In this document: in pieces, positions 46,163 to 57,153 of the stretch
How positions within the stretch are numbered: the stretch's first letter is position 1
Layout: each line of letters begins with the position of its first letter
Assembly: GCA_037903355.1 (NCBI GenBank)
Contig: JBAJFE010000014.1
Span: 1,736,001-1,800,000, forward strand
Direction of reading: 5' to 3'
Length of the DNA stretch: 64,000 nucleotides
Source: Trichuris trichiura
Lineage: Eukaryota; Nematoda; Enoplea; Trichinellida; Trichuridae
Notes under the pieces: model-generated
Databases searched by the model: none
What the model was told of the DNA's origin: nothing
Seen by the model: the letters and a program-made list of their open reading frames with translations, nothing else
Program-made: the position numbers and the translations under genes

Positions 46163-46347
46163 CACAGTTTTTCAACCTTTTTTGCCCCAGGGCCCCCTAG
46201 TCCTTGTCAGGGCCCACCAGGGCCTCCTAGGCCTTGTCAGGGCCCACCGTTGATTGGGACAATGTCCTGCCGCATTATCCTTTAGGGCCACCCTAAAATC
46301 TCCCAGGGCTCCTCAGGGGGCCCCAGGGCCCACGTTGAGAAACACTG
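46163..46347. mobile_element. GC-rich hAT-like MITE, copy 1 (185 bp)
   Basis: Ends read CACAGTTTTTCAACC at the left and, reversed, CAGTGTTTCTCAACG at the right, typical of hAT termini. Flanking 8-bp duplications ATTTATAC and ATTTATAT (46155-46162, 46348-46355) match at seven of eight positions. The interior is rich in GGGCCC and CAGGGC words and is closely similar to the copy at 53556. Confidence 0.8.
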
Positions 46348-46355
46348 ATTTATAT

Positions 46356-49296
46356 GAACCCGTTGCGGAAAGTCCCACATTCAAGAATACTGAAGGCTTG
46401 AGGTAGACGTCAAAACTTAGGTAATCATAGCGAAGAACAGCTCCAGGAGAAAGCGGCCATCGTGGCTGATGACACAGGGGTTTGTGAAATCTAAAATCTG
46501 TGTAAAAATTGTTTTCTGTTGTTTTACTAATAGCTGTTCGCATAATTCTCAGCAGCTCATCTGCTTCGTTTATGTACCTTTAATAGTATGGTTGTTGATG
46601 ACGGATAAATATTGTCCAGGGTTTATTCAGGGCGAATTTAAAAATGTGAAAGTGTAACAAGTAAAGGGTGAAAGTTATCCCTAATGGACGATTGCAAAAT
46701 TGCCGCGGGAGCACACATGGACAGAGACGTGTTCAAAGTTGTATGATAAGTAATTGCACAGGGTGATTCAACCGTAAAACCGCACAGAAAAAAGATAGAG
46801 AAAATTTGTTTCCCTGTCGGACGTATATTTCCTCGATAAAACTTTTGAATGAATTAAAGATTTCGCTTGCAGTAGACATAGTGGCGCGAATAATTAAAAT
46901 GGTCATATTGCTAAAAAAATAGCGCAAATGATTTTTTGGACGCAAGTGATAAATACTTCGCGGTATTGCGTAAAACTAGCTGTTTGGTGATTCGGCAGAA
47001 ACACGAGACTCTGGAAGGTTTTTCAAATAGCAGTGGTCGAAATATTAACAATAACGTTTACGCAGGAAATAAATCATCTTTTCGTAGAATGATGTTTTCT
47101 GTTACCAATTGACAGTGAGTTAAGCAGTGGCAAGTCCTAAGCCCCCACATGTTCATGTCATTTAGAAACTGTTCTAAAAGCTAATCGGGAATAGCTATGT
47201 GAGCACTTGCGTTTTCTGAAGCATGATACTGAAGCTTCTGTAAAAGTAGTCGCCAAACGCTATCAGTCACCTGAAAGCGGCAAAAAAAGTAAGGTTTTCT
47301 GGCCAATGCGTTTTAGAAAATCTCACTTCCATTACGAAAGTAAATCTATGCATTCACCTTGCCCAAGCGCTCGTTTATTAATGAAGAAAAGAAGGTATAG
47401 CTTCCTACCGCAAATAACGTACGCTGCAATGCTCCTGAGAAGTCAGCAAAACCTTCGGAAGGTAGATAAAGTAAAACTCAACTCTGCAACAAAAAGCACC
47501 ATGTGTTGCGTATCTAAACTACGGGTTGGTTTCCTGTTTACGCCCACATAAATTGTAAAATGACGGCAGCATCACGTGAGATAGAATTTTCAAAATCAAC
47601 AGATATTTTCAGTGTAACCTTCTATCATTTTTACCGTAGAAGACCAGTTGGCAATTATAGGAATTCAGTAAAAAGCAAAGAGTTGATCTGACAGTAACGT
47701 TCCTGATCCGCAAAGAAAAATAAAACTCATCATCATTCATTTAAGACAAATGACTGATTAATGTTTCCCAATTTGATTGAAACCCGTTTTTGTTGGGAAC
47801 CCAGAATAGTACTAAAGGACTTGGCCAACACAGCTTTCCAACTCATTTGCATTGTTTGTTATTTGCGCATCTGTGAACTGCAATTGACTATCATGGTAAT
47901 TTACTCACCATTGCTTCAAGTGTGGCTTTCAAACCGGCCAATGTCTTTCACTTCGATAAGCAGCTTCCTTTAAGTAATCAAAAACTGCATAGGCATTTAA
48001 GATATGACCACCTCTCTCAGCGAACTTTTGCATGGTTTTGACAGCCCATGTTTCTAGTCCCGTTAATGAAACGGAATCTTAAGGAGCCAAGCATTTTTTA
48101 TTTCAGGAAACGAAAGTAGCTATCCTTGGATTGGCTTTACTCTTCACTATGGCAAGAATCAACGCAAAACCGCTGAACTGGCTCGAAGGTAAAACTTAAA
48201 TGTTTATTAATTAAATATAAAAAGTAATTAAATAACAATAATAAAATTCAATTAGCGACGAAGAAGAAAAAAGAAAATAAATATAAAATGTCTCGTAAAA
48301 GGCATACAAATTTTCATACTCAGACATGTTAGGGCACATTTGGCCTGTTTTATTTATTGTCGAGAAAGATTAAACTTTCCGAATGCAGCGTATCCCGTTG
48401 CAGCATCTTGATTATCTACCTTACGGAGATGCTGATGAAGCGATAGGCTGCACCCAAAAATTCCGTCTTTCTTGACAACAAATACGGCTGATCAAACCCG
48501 ATCGAAAGTGTTTCCAAATGTTTAGAAAAACGTCTTCTTGCATTTCATATTACCTAAATAAGATTTTATGACAACTTTTCAACTTTCATGTAGCCTTAGT
48601 CCAGCACGCGAGTTCGGACGTTTTATCCCCAACATTTGTCAGATTGCAGTGAATCTTTGAAAGCGAAATATTGTTAACTGCTTCCCAGATCGTTTAATAA
48701 AAAGTTTATAAATTCAACAACTCAACGTACCACATAGTTCAGTTAACAGCATCTTATGTTGGCGTAGCTACTGGGATCAGCGCCTCCAATGTTCAGCGCC
48801 TGTATTCAAAACATACATGTTGTTCGTGAAAAAAAATTAATGAAACTTGAATATTTGAGGAAAACAGGCATCCCCAGTAAAACAAGTGAGAATTTAATCT
48901 CACCATACAAAATCGTACATTTTCAATGATATCATAGCGCAGTCGTACTTTCTCTGTAACCTGCCTGTTGTTACGTGATTATGGGATACCGCTACGTAGC
49001 ATATCGTCAGCTTATAAACGAAATCCACATCATTCAAACTGTAGTCCACTTGCAGCAGTAGGTATAACAAACTAACTTATTGAACAATTTTAATTTTCAC
49101 AGAGCAGCGAAAACAAGGTACTACATTTTCATTGACACAGGTAGTTGTTTTCCTTTGAATTTTGATGTGACAGTTAACATGCCTTTTAAAAGATGTTTGA
49201 AGTATATATTGAGGTCAAAATTTAGCATTAATTGGTTAACAGATTTACCTGTAGTTAATTCTTTGTTTTAAAAGCTTTACCTGAATTGTTTCAGCA
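46356..49296. other. Gene-poor region
   Basis: No supported exon. A 114-codon open frame (47207-47551, +) is basic and has no domain. 48190-48300 is very AT-rich. Confidence 0.4.
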
Positions 49297-49560
49297 TTAT
49301 ATTAGCTTCAGTGCCACGTCAGCATTACCCTGAGGCTTTAAAGCCATCATATTTTTCTTATCCATTGCTCTGTCCATTCGTGAATACTCATAACGCGTAT
49401 GATTAAAAGGATAACCAGTTTTGGTAAAATGCATACATATGGTGCTAATTGGTTGATTAAAAGAAGTCTTCCCGTGAAACACTTTACCGTTCATAGAGTC
49501 AGACATTTCACCTTGTAACAAGCCGAAACATACGCAGAACTGTCGTTTTGCAAGTTTCAT
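49297..49560 (-). pseudogene. Possible Penelope endonuclease tail
   Basis: The minus-strand frame contains ICMHFTKTGYPFNHTRYEYS, which resembles the H..eTGHpFd segment downstream of the GIY-YIG core in Penelope endonucleases. The YIG core itself is not seen beside it. The assignment rests on this weak motif alone. Confidence 0.35.
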
Positions 49561-50484
49561 TGCTACAAAACCAGATGTTACGCATTAGGTCAGCAGAACC
49601 TCCTTGTGGCAAGACAACTGCTATTCTTGTAATGGTATTTTAGACGAACAGGCAAAGTTAAATTTTTTGGGCCCACTGCTACTCAGCTGTAACTTCGAAT
49701 TCGTTGATCGTCTTCTTCTACCGCTGGGTAACACTGTGAGCGGAAGAAATCAAATATCTATTTAATTGTCGCAGCTTATAGCAGTAGTTGTACTTTTTAA
49801 TACGAGAAAATAAGCGTAGGATCAATACAATGATATTTTACTCACAGTTCAATACCACACTGACTCAGTTCGTCTCTAATCTTTATGCTCAAATTAGGCA
49901 TTTGTTGCTTCAGGTTCATTATCTTTTCCACCATTTGCTTCATAAACTTTTCTGTTACTGCTGCTGCCGAAGCTCAGTTGTATACTACTCAAAATGCGCT
50001 CTGCTAAGCCAGATGTTTTCTTTGGATTCTGCATTACATCGCAGTGCATAACACTAGAAATCCTAAAGGCACTATTCGATGTCGAGAGAGACCGCAGCAT
50101 CCGGATAGTGTTTGTTCGTCAGTGAAAATGATACCCCTAATGGAGGCTGAATTGCGTACATTTTTTAAACAAATGTACATGTCTAATTACGACATTTTGT
50201 AGATATTTAATAGATTGTGAACAAAGTAGGTGCACGTTATACAAAAACTTAGCGCTAAAATCTTGTCTTCACGGTGCCACCGGCCAAGTCATCATCATCA
50301 ACAAGAATAACAGCATAATCATCACCATCATCATTATGAACAGTGTCAATCTTACAAATCATATCTTCGTCAATGCTTATCAATAAAATTCATTCCTGTG
50401 CTTACAGTATTTCACAAGGCGTGGGGTAGAAGTTCAGAGTGGAAATGTTTATCAGAATTGTACACTGCTGGTTTACCTTTTCAG
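49561..50484. other. Upstream region of the second TIL gene
   Basis: The missing signal-peptide exon of the TIL gene may lie here, but I could not single it out. Confidence 0.35.
50286..50340. repeat. Short ATC/TCA microsatellite
   Basis: Imperfect trinucleotide runs (AAGTCATCATCATCAAC and AATCATCACCATCATCATTA). Confidence 0.7.
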
Positions 50485-50741
50485 AGATGAAGGAAAACGC
50501 GCGTTGCGGTCCAAACGAGAGGTTTACATATTGCGGAACTGCGTGCCCAACAACTTGTGACGACGTCAGAAATCCAGACTACAATAAACAATGTACCATG
50601 GAGTGTGTGATTGGCTGTCAATGCGAACCGGGCTACGTTCGCAACGAGCAAAACAACTGCGTCATGAAGAGCCATTGCCCAATTATACCAGGCCCCACTG
50701 TTGAGGAGATACTTGAGAGACTGAAACTGTCTGCCATTTAA
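50485..50741 (+). CDS. TIL-domain cysteine-rich protein, last exon
   Basis: After the acceptor CCTTTTCAG the exon encodes CGPNERFTYCGTACPTTC, then CTMECVIGCQCEPGY and a final KSHC: ten cysteines in TIL spacing. It is followed by a 21-residue tail (PIIPGPTVEEILERLKLSAI at its end). Predicted secreted serine-protease inhibitor by family. Exon length (257 nt) and phase equal those of the TIL exon at 414-670, so the two are paralogues of common exon structure. Their tails differ: acidic-amphipathic here, strongly basic there. A poly(A) signal AATAAA lies at about 50824. The 5' exon was not found. Confidence 0.78.
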
Positions 50742-51613
50742 AGCAGCAAGAGCTGGTAGCTGTTAGCGATAATAGTTAGACTTTCGATAGGTAGTGCGCT
50801 ATTCAATTTTCAGGTGTTTACCCAATAAATTTGCTTACCATTATGAAGTTCTGCATATCGCCTTTGGAAGCATCCACAGGTCATGCAAGTAACTATGAGC
50901 TGAAAATGCTTCGCAAATGGAACCATCATAAACAACATTAGAATAGGTCTGCAGTATCCTTGAGGTTTGGCAACATAGTTTTCTGAAAGTGAATAACTTC
51001 GCACTTAATCAAAGCTCCTGCACAATAGTGAAAACTTACGTAATCAGTCACGGACGTTACACCGCCAATGTACCCTTTGGTGAAGCTGCTGTTTCTCTAT
51101 GGTGTGATGGATGGTCAAGGAAATGGTAGACGCCTAGAGACCCTGGTGAAGGGTTAGGTCACATTGCAGAAGCTGCTACTCAGCCTACGGGCTTTTTTCA
51201 CGGTCCTTTTTCCAGCTGAAATTTTTTCCTGCCGTACAATCAGGGAGATCGCTGACAAACATTTCAGGTATCGGGAGTAACTGGAGCATATGGTGAACTC
51301 TGAGCTATGAAAGATGCTAGCTCTGAGGTCGGAAAACACTGAGTAAAACAGTAGCAACCAGTTGTCTTCGCATTCCAGGTTCTCTTGGGTTGTTGTGGCG
51401 CCCTTTAATTCGCTCAAAGGACAGCAACCTTTTGTTTTCTCATTTCAGGATGTGTTGGCCTCTTCGTGCCTCCCTTTCATCTCTGGACCAAGCGACAGCC
51501 AGGCGTACATGCTGTTTTCCAAGTATATTAGACGCTGTTCGGTCGGTCGTTGACAGGCACACCCATTTCTGAACAAAAACCTTTCTTCACAGTTCATTGA
51601 AAAGTTCAAATTA
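50742..51613. other. Intergenic, no gene seen
   Basis: Contains the 3' flank of the TIL gene; nothing else recognised. Confidence 0.4.
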
Positions 51614-51736
51614 CAGTAAAACCCCTGAAGTTTACCACTCCTATATGGTGACCACCTCCTTAAGTTGACCGAATTTTGGCCAGTTGATTTTTCCCCACGT
51701 TGATAAGCGCAAGGACAACTCCCATACGTTTTACTG
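51614..51736. mobile_element. Short Tigger/pogo-like MITE
   Basis: The left end is CAGTAAAACCCCTGAAGTTT and the right end reversed is CAGTAAAACGTATGGG. TA flanks both ends (51612-51613, 51737-51738). Only 123 bp, so non-autonomous. Confidence 0.55.
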
Positions 51737-51741
51737 TACTA

Positions 51742-51826
51742 CAGTTGAACCTCTGTAAGTTGACCACCCAACAGACTGGGGAAAACTGGTCAACATAGGG
51801 GGTGGACAACATAGGAGGCTGTGGGT
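51742..51826. mobile_element. End of a second Tigger-like element
   Basis: CAGTTGAACCTCTGTAAGTT follows a TA and has the look of a Tigger terminus. GGTCAAC and GGACAAC words repeat inside in inverted order. The far end is not clear; it may belong with the ORF at 52075-52512. Confidence 0.45.
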
Positions 51827-52074
51827 TTAAGTGGCTCAGCCGAATAGATTAGCATCTGTACGCGTTTTATTCTGTTGCACAGCATCTATTAGACGTTTAT
51901 TAAATGGCGAGATGCATAAAAATAACATTGTAAAATTATGCTTAAGCTTTTTAGGTGCTACAATGCTTGCTGAAAAAGGTGTCAATTCTAATCTGGTGCT
52001 TGTGCCTACTATAAAGATAACTGGTAAAGGCGGCTTCCGCGCTTGTTAGCCCAATCAGCATTTTTGGGCATTTT

Positions 52075-52512
52075 TCAGCAGCAAAACACTTCAGCTGCGC
52101 TAACATGCGCCCGACGTCCTCCTTCCTTCAGCTTTTGTACCATTTCCGTCTCATTGTCACTTTCGTTCTCTGTGTCGTCTGCGTTACTTGCTTCTAGACT
52201 CGTTCCCGCTTCGGCTAGTATAGATTGGAAGATTGCTTCTGGGTCAGGTTCGGTGCAAGTGGCCACCTCATCATCCATTGCAACGAAATCTTCGAAATCC
52301 ACTCCTTCGAACTCTGCTTCGCGAGTCGGACTATCAGGCTGGAGCTCGACATCGTCCTCTTCGTCTCTGATGAACCCAAGTCGCCTGCGGCCAACCGGAA
52401 ACTGTAAACCACGTCTGCTGCTGCTACTCTTCCAGTTGCCTTTAACTTTGTCTCCTTTTCCTCTTCCGGTCATAGTGACGAAGCAAACTTTCAACTTCGC
52501 AAAACACGACAA
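52075..52512 (-). CDS. Chimeric ORF: histone H2A-like N-terminus joined to an acidic tail
   Basis: A minus-strand frame of 145 residues. From the second Met (52473) it reads [16 protein letters not shown], then [11 protein letters not shown], which is the first 29 residues of histone H2A with a few changes. Where H2A continues into its histone fold, this protein switches to [16 protein letters not shown] and a long acidic stretch ([20 protein letters not shown] ... [10 protein letters not shown]). The acidic part is like the C-terminal tail of Tigger/pogo-type transposases, and Tigger-like termini lie 250 bp away. So it may be an H2A retro-fragment fused to transposon coding DNA. No histone fold, DDE motif or downstream exon is visible. 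It could equally be a pseudogene. Confidence 0.45.
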   Translation of the reverse strand: MSCFAKLKVCFVTMTGRGKGDKVKGNWKSSSSRRGLQFPVGRRRLGFIRDEEDDVELQPDSPTREAEFEGVDFEDFVAMDDEVATCTEPDPEAIFQSILAEAGTSLEASNADDTENESDNETEMVQKLKEGGRRAHVSAAEVFCC

Positions 52513-53347
52513 GCGACTAGGATCTGCTAAAACGTACAGTAACTGTTAGTATTAGAAAGCTCACGGTCATTCTATAGGCGATAGCACTAAGGAACGACGA
52601 AACAATGCAACTTAACCTGACCGACTTGACTTCAAGTCAACTTAACTTGGAAGCAATTGGACCTGTTGTCATGCTTGCACTCACTTATACATTTTCCCAT
52701 GTGTAATCCACTATATGTAATACATGGAAGATATGTATAGTAACTACAGAGCTCGCACGTGTGTATGCCATATAGAGCATGCACGCAGTACATGCTGCTT
52801 ACACGTAAGATATTTTCTCTTCTTCAAACATGAAATTTGCCGCATTCGCGTAATATACTTTGGCTTTAAGCAGAACACCTGCAAAACCCACAGCTTCTAT
52901 GGTACACATGTAGTACATATGCTGTACGTACCTGCGTACTAGGTGCATTTACGTTGTACATGTACTAACTTTATACATCCCAAATTAGAAATCTTGTCTC
53001 GTAGCAGGCCCACGTGCTTTTCCTTAGTATGCTTGCCATCCTGTTCCGTCCTTACCTAGGCCTAGGTCTAGTTAAAGGAATTAAATTTTGTCATAGGCCC
53101 AAGTAAGCGGAGAACAAGATGACAGAAATGCGCACAAGTAGTCTGCCTAGACAATGGGGTGCCTATGAGACGAAATCACAAGCACTGGGTTCACATGATA
53201 TCGTTTCAGTCGAAACTGCTTGTGTACTCTAAAATGAAAATGCTTTGCCACTAGGATCAGAACCAAAGCTTTTATGAAAGTATAATTGCGCAGCCTTACT
53301 TTTTAAGCGTTATACTTTACGAAATGAGAGATTCTAGGCAAACGTTG
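52513..53347. other. Intergenic, no gene seen
   Basis: 52690-52980 is rich in ATGTAC/GTACAT-like words. No coding signal. Confidence 0.4.
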
Positions 53348-53860
53348 AAAAGGAACAGGTCTGGTTGTATTGGCCGGGCTGAACTGTACCGTTCACTCGC
53401 AAGCGTTATCCCATCAGTGTAACGACGCGGCGACTTTAGCCTGCTGCGTTTCCGCCCCGGGCCAGTTACGCCCCTCTTTGACCAACCTGGTCGCTGTCAA
53501 CTCTTTGGCGGTGACCATATTGACGCTGCTCTTGATGCGGACGCTCGGTCTACGTCATAGTTTCTCAGCCTTTTTTGCCACCTTTTTTGCCCAGGGCTCC
53601 CCTAGGCCTTGTCAGGGCTCCTCTAATCCTTGTAAGGGCCCACCGCTTATTGGGACTATGTCCTGCCGCATTATCCTCCAGGGCCCCCTGGCTTCCAGGG
53701 CTCCCCTAAAATCTCCCAGGGCCCCCAGGGGGCCCCAGGGCCCACGTTGAGAAACACTGGTCTACGTGAAGTGGTACGATCCAGGCCTCCTGGTCTCAAA
53801 CTATCTACTGCACCAAGCCTCCGAGTAGCTGGATTACAAGCATCAGCCACGACGCCCGAC
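53348..53860 (-). pseudogene. SRP (7SL) RNA gene copy interrupted by a MITE
   Basis: On the minus strand the sequence begins GTCGGGCGTCGTGGCTGATG and ends CCAGACCTGTTCCTTTT, following 7SL RNA throughout except for a 204-bp MITE plus an 8-bp duplication (53548-53759). The SRP54-binding helix 8 word GCGGAAACGCAGCAGG is kept. Compared with the intact copy at 55398 it has scattered changes (for example GTCGCCGCG for GTCCCCGCG). The insertion would destroy the RNA. Confidence 0.88.
53556..53759. mobile_element. GC-rich hAT-like MITE, copy 2 (204 bp)
   Basis: Ends CATAGTTTCTCAGCC and, reversed, CAGTGTTTCTCAACG. The flanking 8-bp target duplication GTCTACGT (53548-53555 and 53760-53767) is exact. 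The intact SRP RNA copy has a single GTCTACGT at the equivalent place, so the empty site is known. Interior closely similar to copy 1 at 46163, same orientation. Confidence 0.92.
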
Positions 53861-54280
53861 GATAATTGCTTCATTAAACTTGGTCAAAAATGAGAGAAAT
53901 AAAAAAATGAATATGCAAAGTATTGATATTAACGGTATTAACATTTCCTCGCATCATTACCCTGAGTGCTACCATAACTGCATGCGGAAGGTGTTGCTGT
54001 TTCAACGACAGGCGAGGACGGAGATACCCGAACAGATATTTCTGGAGCTTTTGCAGATGCAATGTCTTTCGTAAAACCTTCAAATCTCATGATATTATAT
54101 TTTACCGGGTTGTTCAGTTTAGCGAGTAAACTTTATCATCGCACAGGAAAAACGAACAATGGAAAGAGGCCGGTTCAGAGAGTCACATGATGTCTTCGCT
54201 ATAATGAGTTGTCCTCTCTTCGATTTTACTCATTCAACCGGAGGTGGACAACTCAGTTTTGAAAGCTTTTCTTATTAAGG
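53861..54280. other. Intergenic, no gene seen
   Basis: Upstream flank of the SRP RNA pseudogene (minus strand). No further feature. Confidence 0.4.
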
Positions 54281-54679
54281 TGTAGGAGCAGAGCTTCTTG
54301 CGACGATATACGACAGATATAAGTCTTTTATTGAAAGGGTATTCTGGTTTACTTGGTGTATACGGTACAGAACAGCAATGGTGGTACGACAGCAATATGA
54401 CCATTTCGGCGACCCAACACTATTCTCGCGACAGCCGTTTATATAGACCGTCATTGCTCCCTACTTAGGCGAATGACCCTGAGAGAGACCATGACCCCAA
54501 TGACCCCAGGAAGGACAATAGTCTAGGGAAACAACGACGCATAGGGACCGCGAGCTCAAGCAGGGTGACCTTCTGCATCCCTGGGCACGGCTGTATAACA
54601 GGAGGGGCCACAGTCACACCGCCCTACGGGTGGTCTTAGATTAAGGCCATGCGAGGCCAACGACCTCGGGTTCCTGACA
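54281..54679 (-). mobile_element. Putative solo LTR
   Basis: Read on the minus strand this block starts TGTCAGGAACC and ends GCTCCTACA, a TG...CA frame. It contains a TATA box (TCTATATAAACG at 54437-54448) and, 105 nt later, a poly(A) signal (AATAAA at 54327-54332). It is GC-richer than its surroundings. This is the expected layout of a retrotransposon LTR. No matching 5-bp target duplication is evident and no internal coding region is adjacent. Confidence 0.5.
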
Positions 54680-55397
54680 TCAGTAGGGACTTCGTCCAGC
54701 AGGTGCTACAGGCACATAAGGCTAAACAGCAAATTGTTTGCTATCAATGAATGCATAAGATAATGCAGTTTTTAAGTTTAAATTCTATTCTCCTGACATG
54801 CAACTAACTGTGTGTCAGCTTAAACGCTTTTTTAGGTTTCATTTTCTTTCTGCATTGTGATTCCTGACCATGCGCGCTGCCACGTGCCGTGAATGCAGCA
54901 ACACGTGTCCTGCAAAGCTGTTTGTTTCCAGCTAAAAACTAACACTTTTTCTCAAAAGGCACCTATGTAAACCCGAAATAAGCCGCTTTACACAACGAGG
55001 TTTCGCCAGTTTTTATTTTTCACGTAATGGTACTTGGCAACGGAGAACTATTCAAAGAGTCCATCCTAATCCGACGGCGACGTACGAGTGGCATTTTGGA
55101 ATACAGGTTTTTATGACTTGTGTGCTACGTGTTTATTTTTGCTGGAATAGGCGAAACTAATGGGGTTTGAAAATTACAGTTTACCGACCATATATTCGAA
55201 TTTGTGAAGTTACTTTCCTGCTTCAGCTTTTAAAAAGCAAACAGGTCAACCTTTCAAAGCGTCTTTGCAGAAGATACAGTTTAAAAAATTGGGCATAGCA
55301 GAGACTAGAAACTGCGCTTTTAAAAAGTTTTTAATTATTCCGTAAGACTTATTAAGTGTGCTGCCCTATGGAGTAAGTATTGGTGAGTAAAAATTGA
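54680..55397. other. Intergenic, no gene seen
   Basis: Downstream flank of the SRP RNA gene; nothing recognised. Confidence 0.4.
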
Positions 55398-55698
55398 AAA
55401 AGGAACAGGTCTGGCTGTATTGGCCGGGCTGAACCGTACCATTCACTCGCAAGCGCTATCCCATCACTGTAACGACGCGGGGACTTTTGCCTGCTGCGTT
55501 TCCGCCCTGGGCCAGTTTCGCCCCTCTTTGACCAACCTGGTCGCCGTCAACTCCTTAACAGTGACCATATTGACGCCGCTCTTGACGTGGACGCTCGGTC
55601 TACGTGAAGTGGCACGATCCAGGTCTCCCGGTCTCAAACCATCCACCGTACCAAGCCTCCGAGTAGCTGGATTACAAGCGTCAGCCACGACACTCGGC
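55398..55698 (-). ncRNA. SRP RNA: Signal recognition particle (7SL) RNA gene
   Basis: The minus strand reads as a 7SL RNA of about 301 nt, the size of animal SRP RNA. The 5' Alu domain begins GCCGAGTGTCGTGGC and contains TAATCCAGCTACTCGGAGGC. The S domain has GGCGTCAATATGGTCAC, GACCAGGTTGGTCAAAGAGG, and helix 8 with the GGAA tetraloop and bulge (GGGCGGAAACGCAGCAGG, then AAAAGTCCCCGCG). The 3' end is CCAGACCTGTTCC followed by a T-run at 55397-55401, a Pol III terminator. SRP RNA scaffolds the particle that targets secretory ribosomes to the ER. It is the only uninterrupted copy of three in the window. Whether it is the expressed gene cannot be told from sequence alone. An open frame on the opposite strand (55420-55980) is an artefact of this gene. 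Confidence 0.92.
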
Positions 55699-57153
55699 GT
55701 TTTTATTGGGTTTGCGTCAGAAGAGAAGAAAGTTTCCCGTAGCAGCAACAAGCGTGACACTGGCTTCAGAAAAACGTTTAGACGAAGCATGAATTGGTTT
55801 AATGTACATACAATAACTTCAGAAGCATTCAGTACTCTTGTGATTTTATCGTCAGCAGTAGATGTTAATTCACAGATTTACATCAATCGCCGACTACGAA
55901 ACCACGTTACTTCATTTACTCGGCACTCTAGCCTTCATGAAGCGTTACATTTACAAAGTAAATGGTGTCTGAAGCACTAATAGCATTTAACGGCCTCAAA
56001 AGCCAGAATTATTTCCATATGCACGAGTCAATGCAGATGGATTGCTTTCAAGGTAATCTTCATTTTAAAGATAAAACATAGACAGAATAGTCTAGGCCTT
56101 AGAGTATTAACTTTGAAAAATAATGTGGAATAGATGTATTAACCAGGGTCAGGCGAATGAACCCTGATGTGAAACAACAAAACAGTTTAGGACACGTCCT
56201 TGCGAACCCTACTGTTCACTTCTACCACTGACGAGAGCCGGAGGAGGTTAATCACCTGTTGCGCAATTTGAAAGCTAATCAATCATCTGAACTGCAAACA
56301 AGTTGATATGTTTTCGTGAGAGAAGAAAAGCTCGCGAAATACACTGCATTTGGCCACAAGAATGAACCAAAGCCAATCTGGTTGGCTCAAGAGCGGTTTA
56401 CTTTTGACGCATTAGAACCCCTGCCAGAAGAATAGGTATTCCACACACAGTGTTTCGAGTGCGCGCAAGCATAACTGAAAACGCTCTTGGGACGCTCCTG
56501 CTCTCAAAAATCAGCGAACAGCATTTTTAAACTTTCATCATTCTTTTCTGAGAAGACCATGCGCAATGGCTGATCAGCTTGCAGTCGGCAGGATCAGCTA
56601 GCACAGTGATTGAACATTTCTCAGAAGTTTTCGTTAAGTACGTCTTCACCGTTGTTGCTTCTGGAGCAGTAGTTCACATCAAGAAGGATGCTCGGCCGAC
56701 CGTATTTAAGCCGCATCCAGTAAAATCTGGGTATACCTGACAGTTTTCAGTATGCGTGACGGTGTACGCTCGAAAGCTTTGGTAGATAAACAATTAAACT
56801 CCATAGCGGACGCATAGCTCGCAAGAAGTTTTTTCAACGTGAAAATTTATGATCCCTTCAAAAGTGTTACGTCTCCGTGCAAATTACGGGCTAAACTATT
56901 ATAATGTTTTTACAGAAAAGATGATAAGAAAACAATGGGATTAGACCAATGAAAAAAATCTTGCACTAACAGTCGAAAGTGATATAAGCATCCATGTCCT
57001 TTTTTTAACCTGCGTATCATTTTTTAAATTTGTTCCACCAGTAACTAACTGATTCGTAGGTAAGTTGTGTACTGTACTGCAAGCTGCGATGTGATGTCCG
57101 AACAAGTTTGGTGCTAAGACGTAACGGTCAGTGGGCTAAGCACACCGTAGTCT
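55699..57153. other. Intergenic, upstream of the RdRP gene
   Basis: No exon or element recognised. The final few hundred bases presumably contain the RdRP promoter. Confidence 0.4.

Noticed and set aside
47207..47551. 114-codon basic ORF
   Set aside because: No domain, no splice context, in a gene-poor stretch; likely chance.
53370..53750. 126-codon ORF with proline-rich end
   Set aside because: It reads through the antisense SRP pseudogene and then the MITE; the PRAPRGP-like end is MITE sequence.
55600..55700. Alu-like sequence (CCGAGTAGCTGGATTACAAG), suggesting primate contamination
   Set aside because: The match continues through the whole S domain of 7SL RNA, which Alu lacks, and differs from human 7SL throughout. 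It is a native SRP RNA gene.
55420..55980. 186-codon ORF on the plus strand
   Set aside because: It is antisense to the SRP RNA gene. The same peptide start appears at 53370 because of the second SRP copy. No protein support.
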